Origin: Streptomyces sp. S.PNR 29 | GTDB taxonomy: Bacteria > Actinomycetota > Actinomycetes > Streptomycetales > Streptomycetaceae | Assembly (NCBI RefSeq): GCF_030386795.1 | Contig: NZ_JANUQM010000012.1 | Span: 248,001-312,000 of the forward strand | Direction: 5' to 3' | DNA: 64,000 bases | Shown: positions 63,636 through 64,000 of the stretch, piece by piece | How positions within the stretch are numbered: the stretch's first letter is position 1 | How the letters are laid out: every line of letters starts with the position of its first letter | Translations under genes and position numbers: made by a program | Notes under the pieces: model-generated | What the model was told of the DNA's origin: nothing | The model's database searches: none | Seen by the model: the letters and a program-made list of their open reading frames with translations, nothing else

Positions 63636-64000
63636 CGGGCACCTCCCGCAAGGCCCGCGTCGGCGACGGCCGTGGTAGCCGGCCGCTCCGCGAGGACCGC
63701 CCGCATGTCGCGCACGGCCTGCCAGGTGCCGCGCCAGGTGCCGGTGACCTTGGAGCGGCCCGTTCGCGGGTGGTAGGGCACGTCGGTCTCCGTCACCCGC
63801 CAGCCGGCGTCGGCGGCACGCACCACCATCTGCAGCGGATAACCGGAGCGCCGGTCCGTCAGGTCCAGGGCCAGCAGCGCTTGCCGGCGGGCGGCGCGCA
63901 TCGGTCCGAGGTCGCGCAGGCGCACGCCGGTTCGATGGCGGATGAGACGGGCCAGCTCCAGGTTGGCCAGCCGGGCGTGTACCGGCCAGGCATTGCGGGC
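63632..64000 (-). CDS. Family 2 glycosyltransferase, C-terminal part (5' end outside window)
   Basis: The last 122 codons of a glycosyltransferase are visible, open to the window edge. LANLELARLIRHRTGVRLRD, PMRAARRQALLALD, DRRSGYPLQMVVRAADAGW and PYHPRTGRSKVTGTW match the ends of GT2 enzymes of the dolichyl-phosphate-mannose/undecaprenyl type, where the RSKVTGT segment lies near the active site. Streptomyces genomes often place it upstream of a DUF2064 gene. The full length cannot be judged. Confidence 0.88.
   Translation of the reverse strand, partial: ARNAWPVHARLANLELARLIRHRTGVRLRDLGPMRAARRQALLALDLTDRRSGYPLQMVVRAADAGWRVTETDVPYHPRTGRSKVTGTWRGTWQAVRDMRAVLAERPATTAVADAGLAGGAR

Overview
The window looks like a stretch of a Streptomyces (or close actinomycete) chromosome. 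Base composition is very GC-rich with strong third-position GC bias. Start codons are often GTG or TTG. Adjacent genes frequently overlap by ATGA, GTGA or TGATG, and several promoters sit so close to the start codon that leaderless transcripts are likely. No rRNA, tRNA, CRISPR array or insertion sequence was seen.

Layout. (1) 1-9652: a [NiFe]-hydrogenase locus. hypX, the small subunit and the large subunit (cut by the window edge) run leftward; hypA-B-F-C-D-E run rightward from a divergent promoter region. The small subunit has Asp instead of Cys in the proximal-cluster motif and the large subunit has the RICGICGDNH signature, both typical of actinobacterial group 1h, high-affinity (atmospheric H2) hydrogenases. 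(2) 9780-16040: a broken LacI-type regulator and a 1729-residue secreted protein with two GH43 catalytic domains. (3) 16079-25293: an ECF sigma factor with a short zinc anti-sigma factor, lying just downstream of a five-gene leftward operon. That operon encodes a carrier domain fused to a poly-amino-acid-synthetase-type membrane region, a separate truncated-C/A/T NRPS protein, a TauD/SyrP-like dioxygenase, and SbnB- and SbnA-like 2,3-diaminopropionate enzymes. This is the most interesting system here: it looks like a split, tailored relative of the single-protein poly(epsilon-lysine)/poly(diaminopropionate) synthetases.

(4) 25465-46330: carbohydrate use. A Tat-exported GH11 xylanase, a DUF998-like membrane protein, a five-gene operon (sugar-binding lipoprotein, two permeases, GH35 enzyme, ROK regulator), a small TetR/tautomerase/alcohol dehydrogenase/thioesterase regulon with three matching operators, a LacI regulator followed by a second ABC importer and a GH42 beta-galactosidase, and a sialidase-like/ricin-B gene broken by an in-frame TAG. 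(5) 46510-58286: a SpoIIE-type phosphatase, a secreted CAP-domain protein, a D-2-hydroxyacid dehydrogenase, a dienelactone-hydrolase-like protein, a decay zone (51.2-52.9 kb) with three gene remnants among small unknown genes, a two-component system, and an MFS exporter with a divergent TetR regulator sharing two 21-bp operators. (6) 58465-64000: a MarR regulator divergent from a PLP decarboxylase, a secreted EEP-family enzyme, a nucleotidyltransferase, and the 3' part of an operon for a family 2 glycosyltransferase, a DUF2064 protein and a methyltransferase.

All functions are inferred from motifs and context by eye; no database search was run. Coordinates of pseudogene ends and several regulatory sites are approximate.
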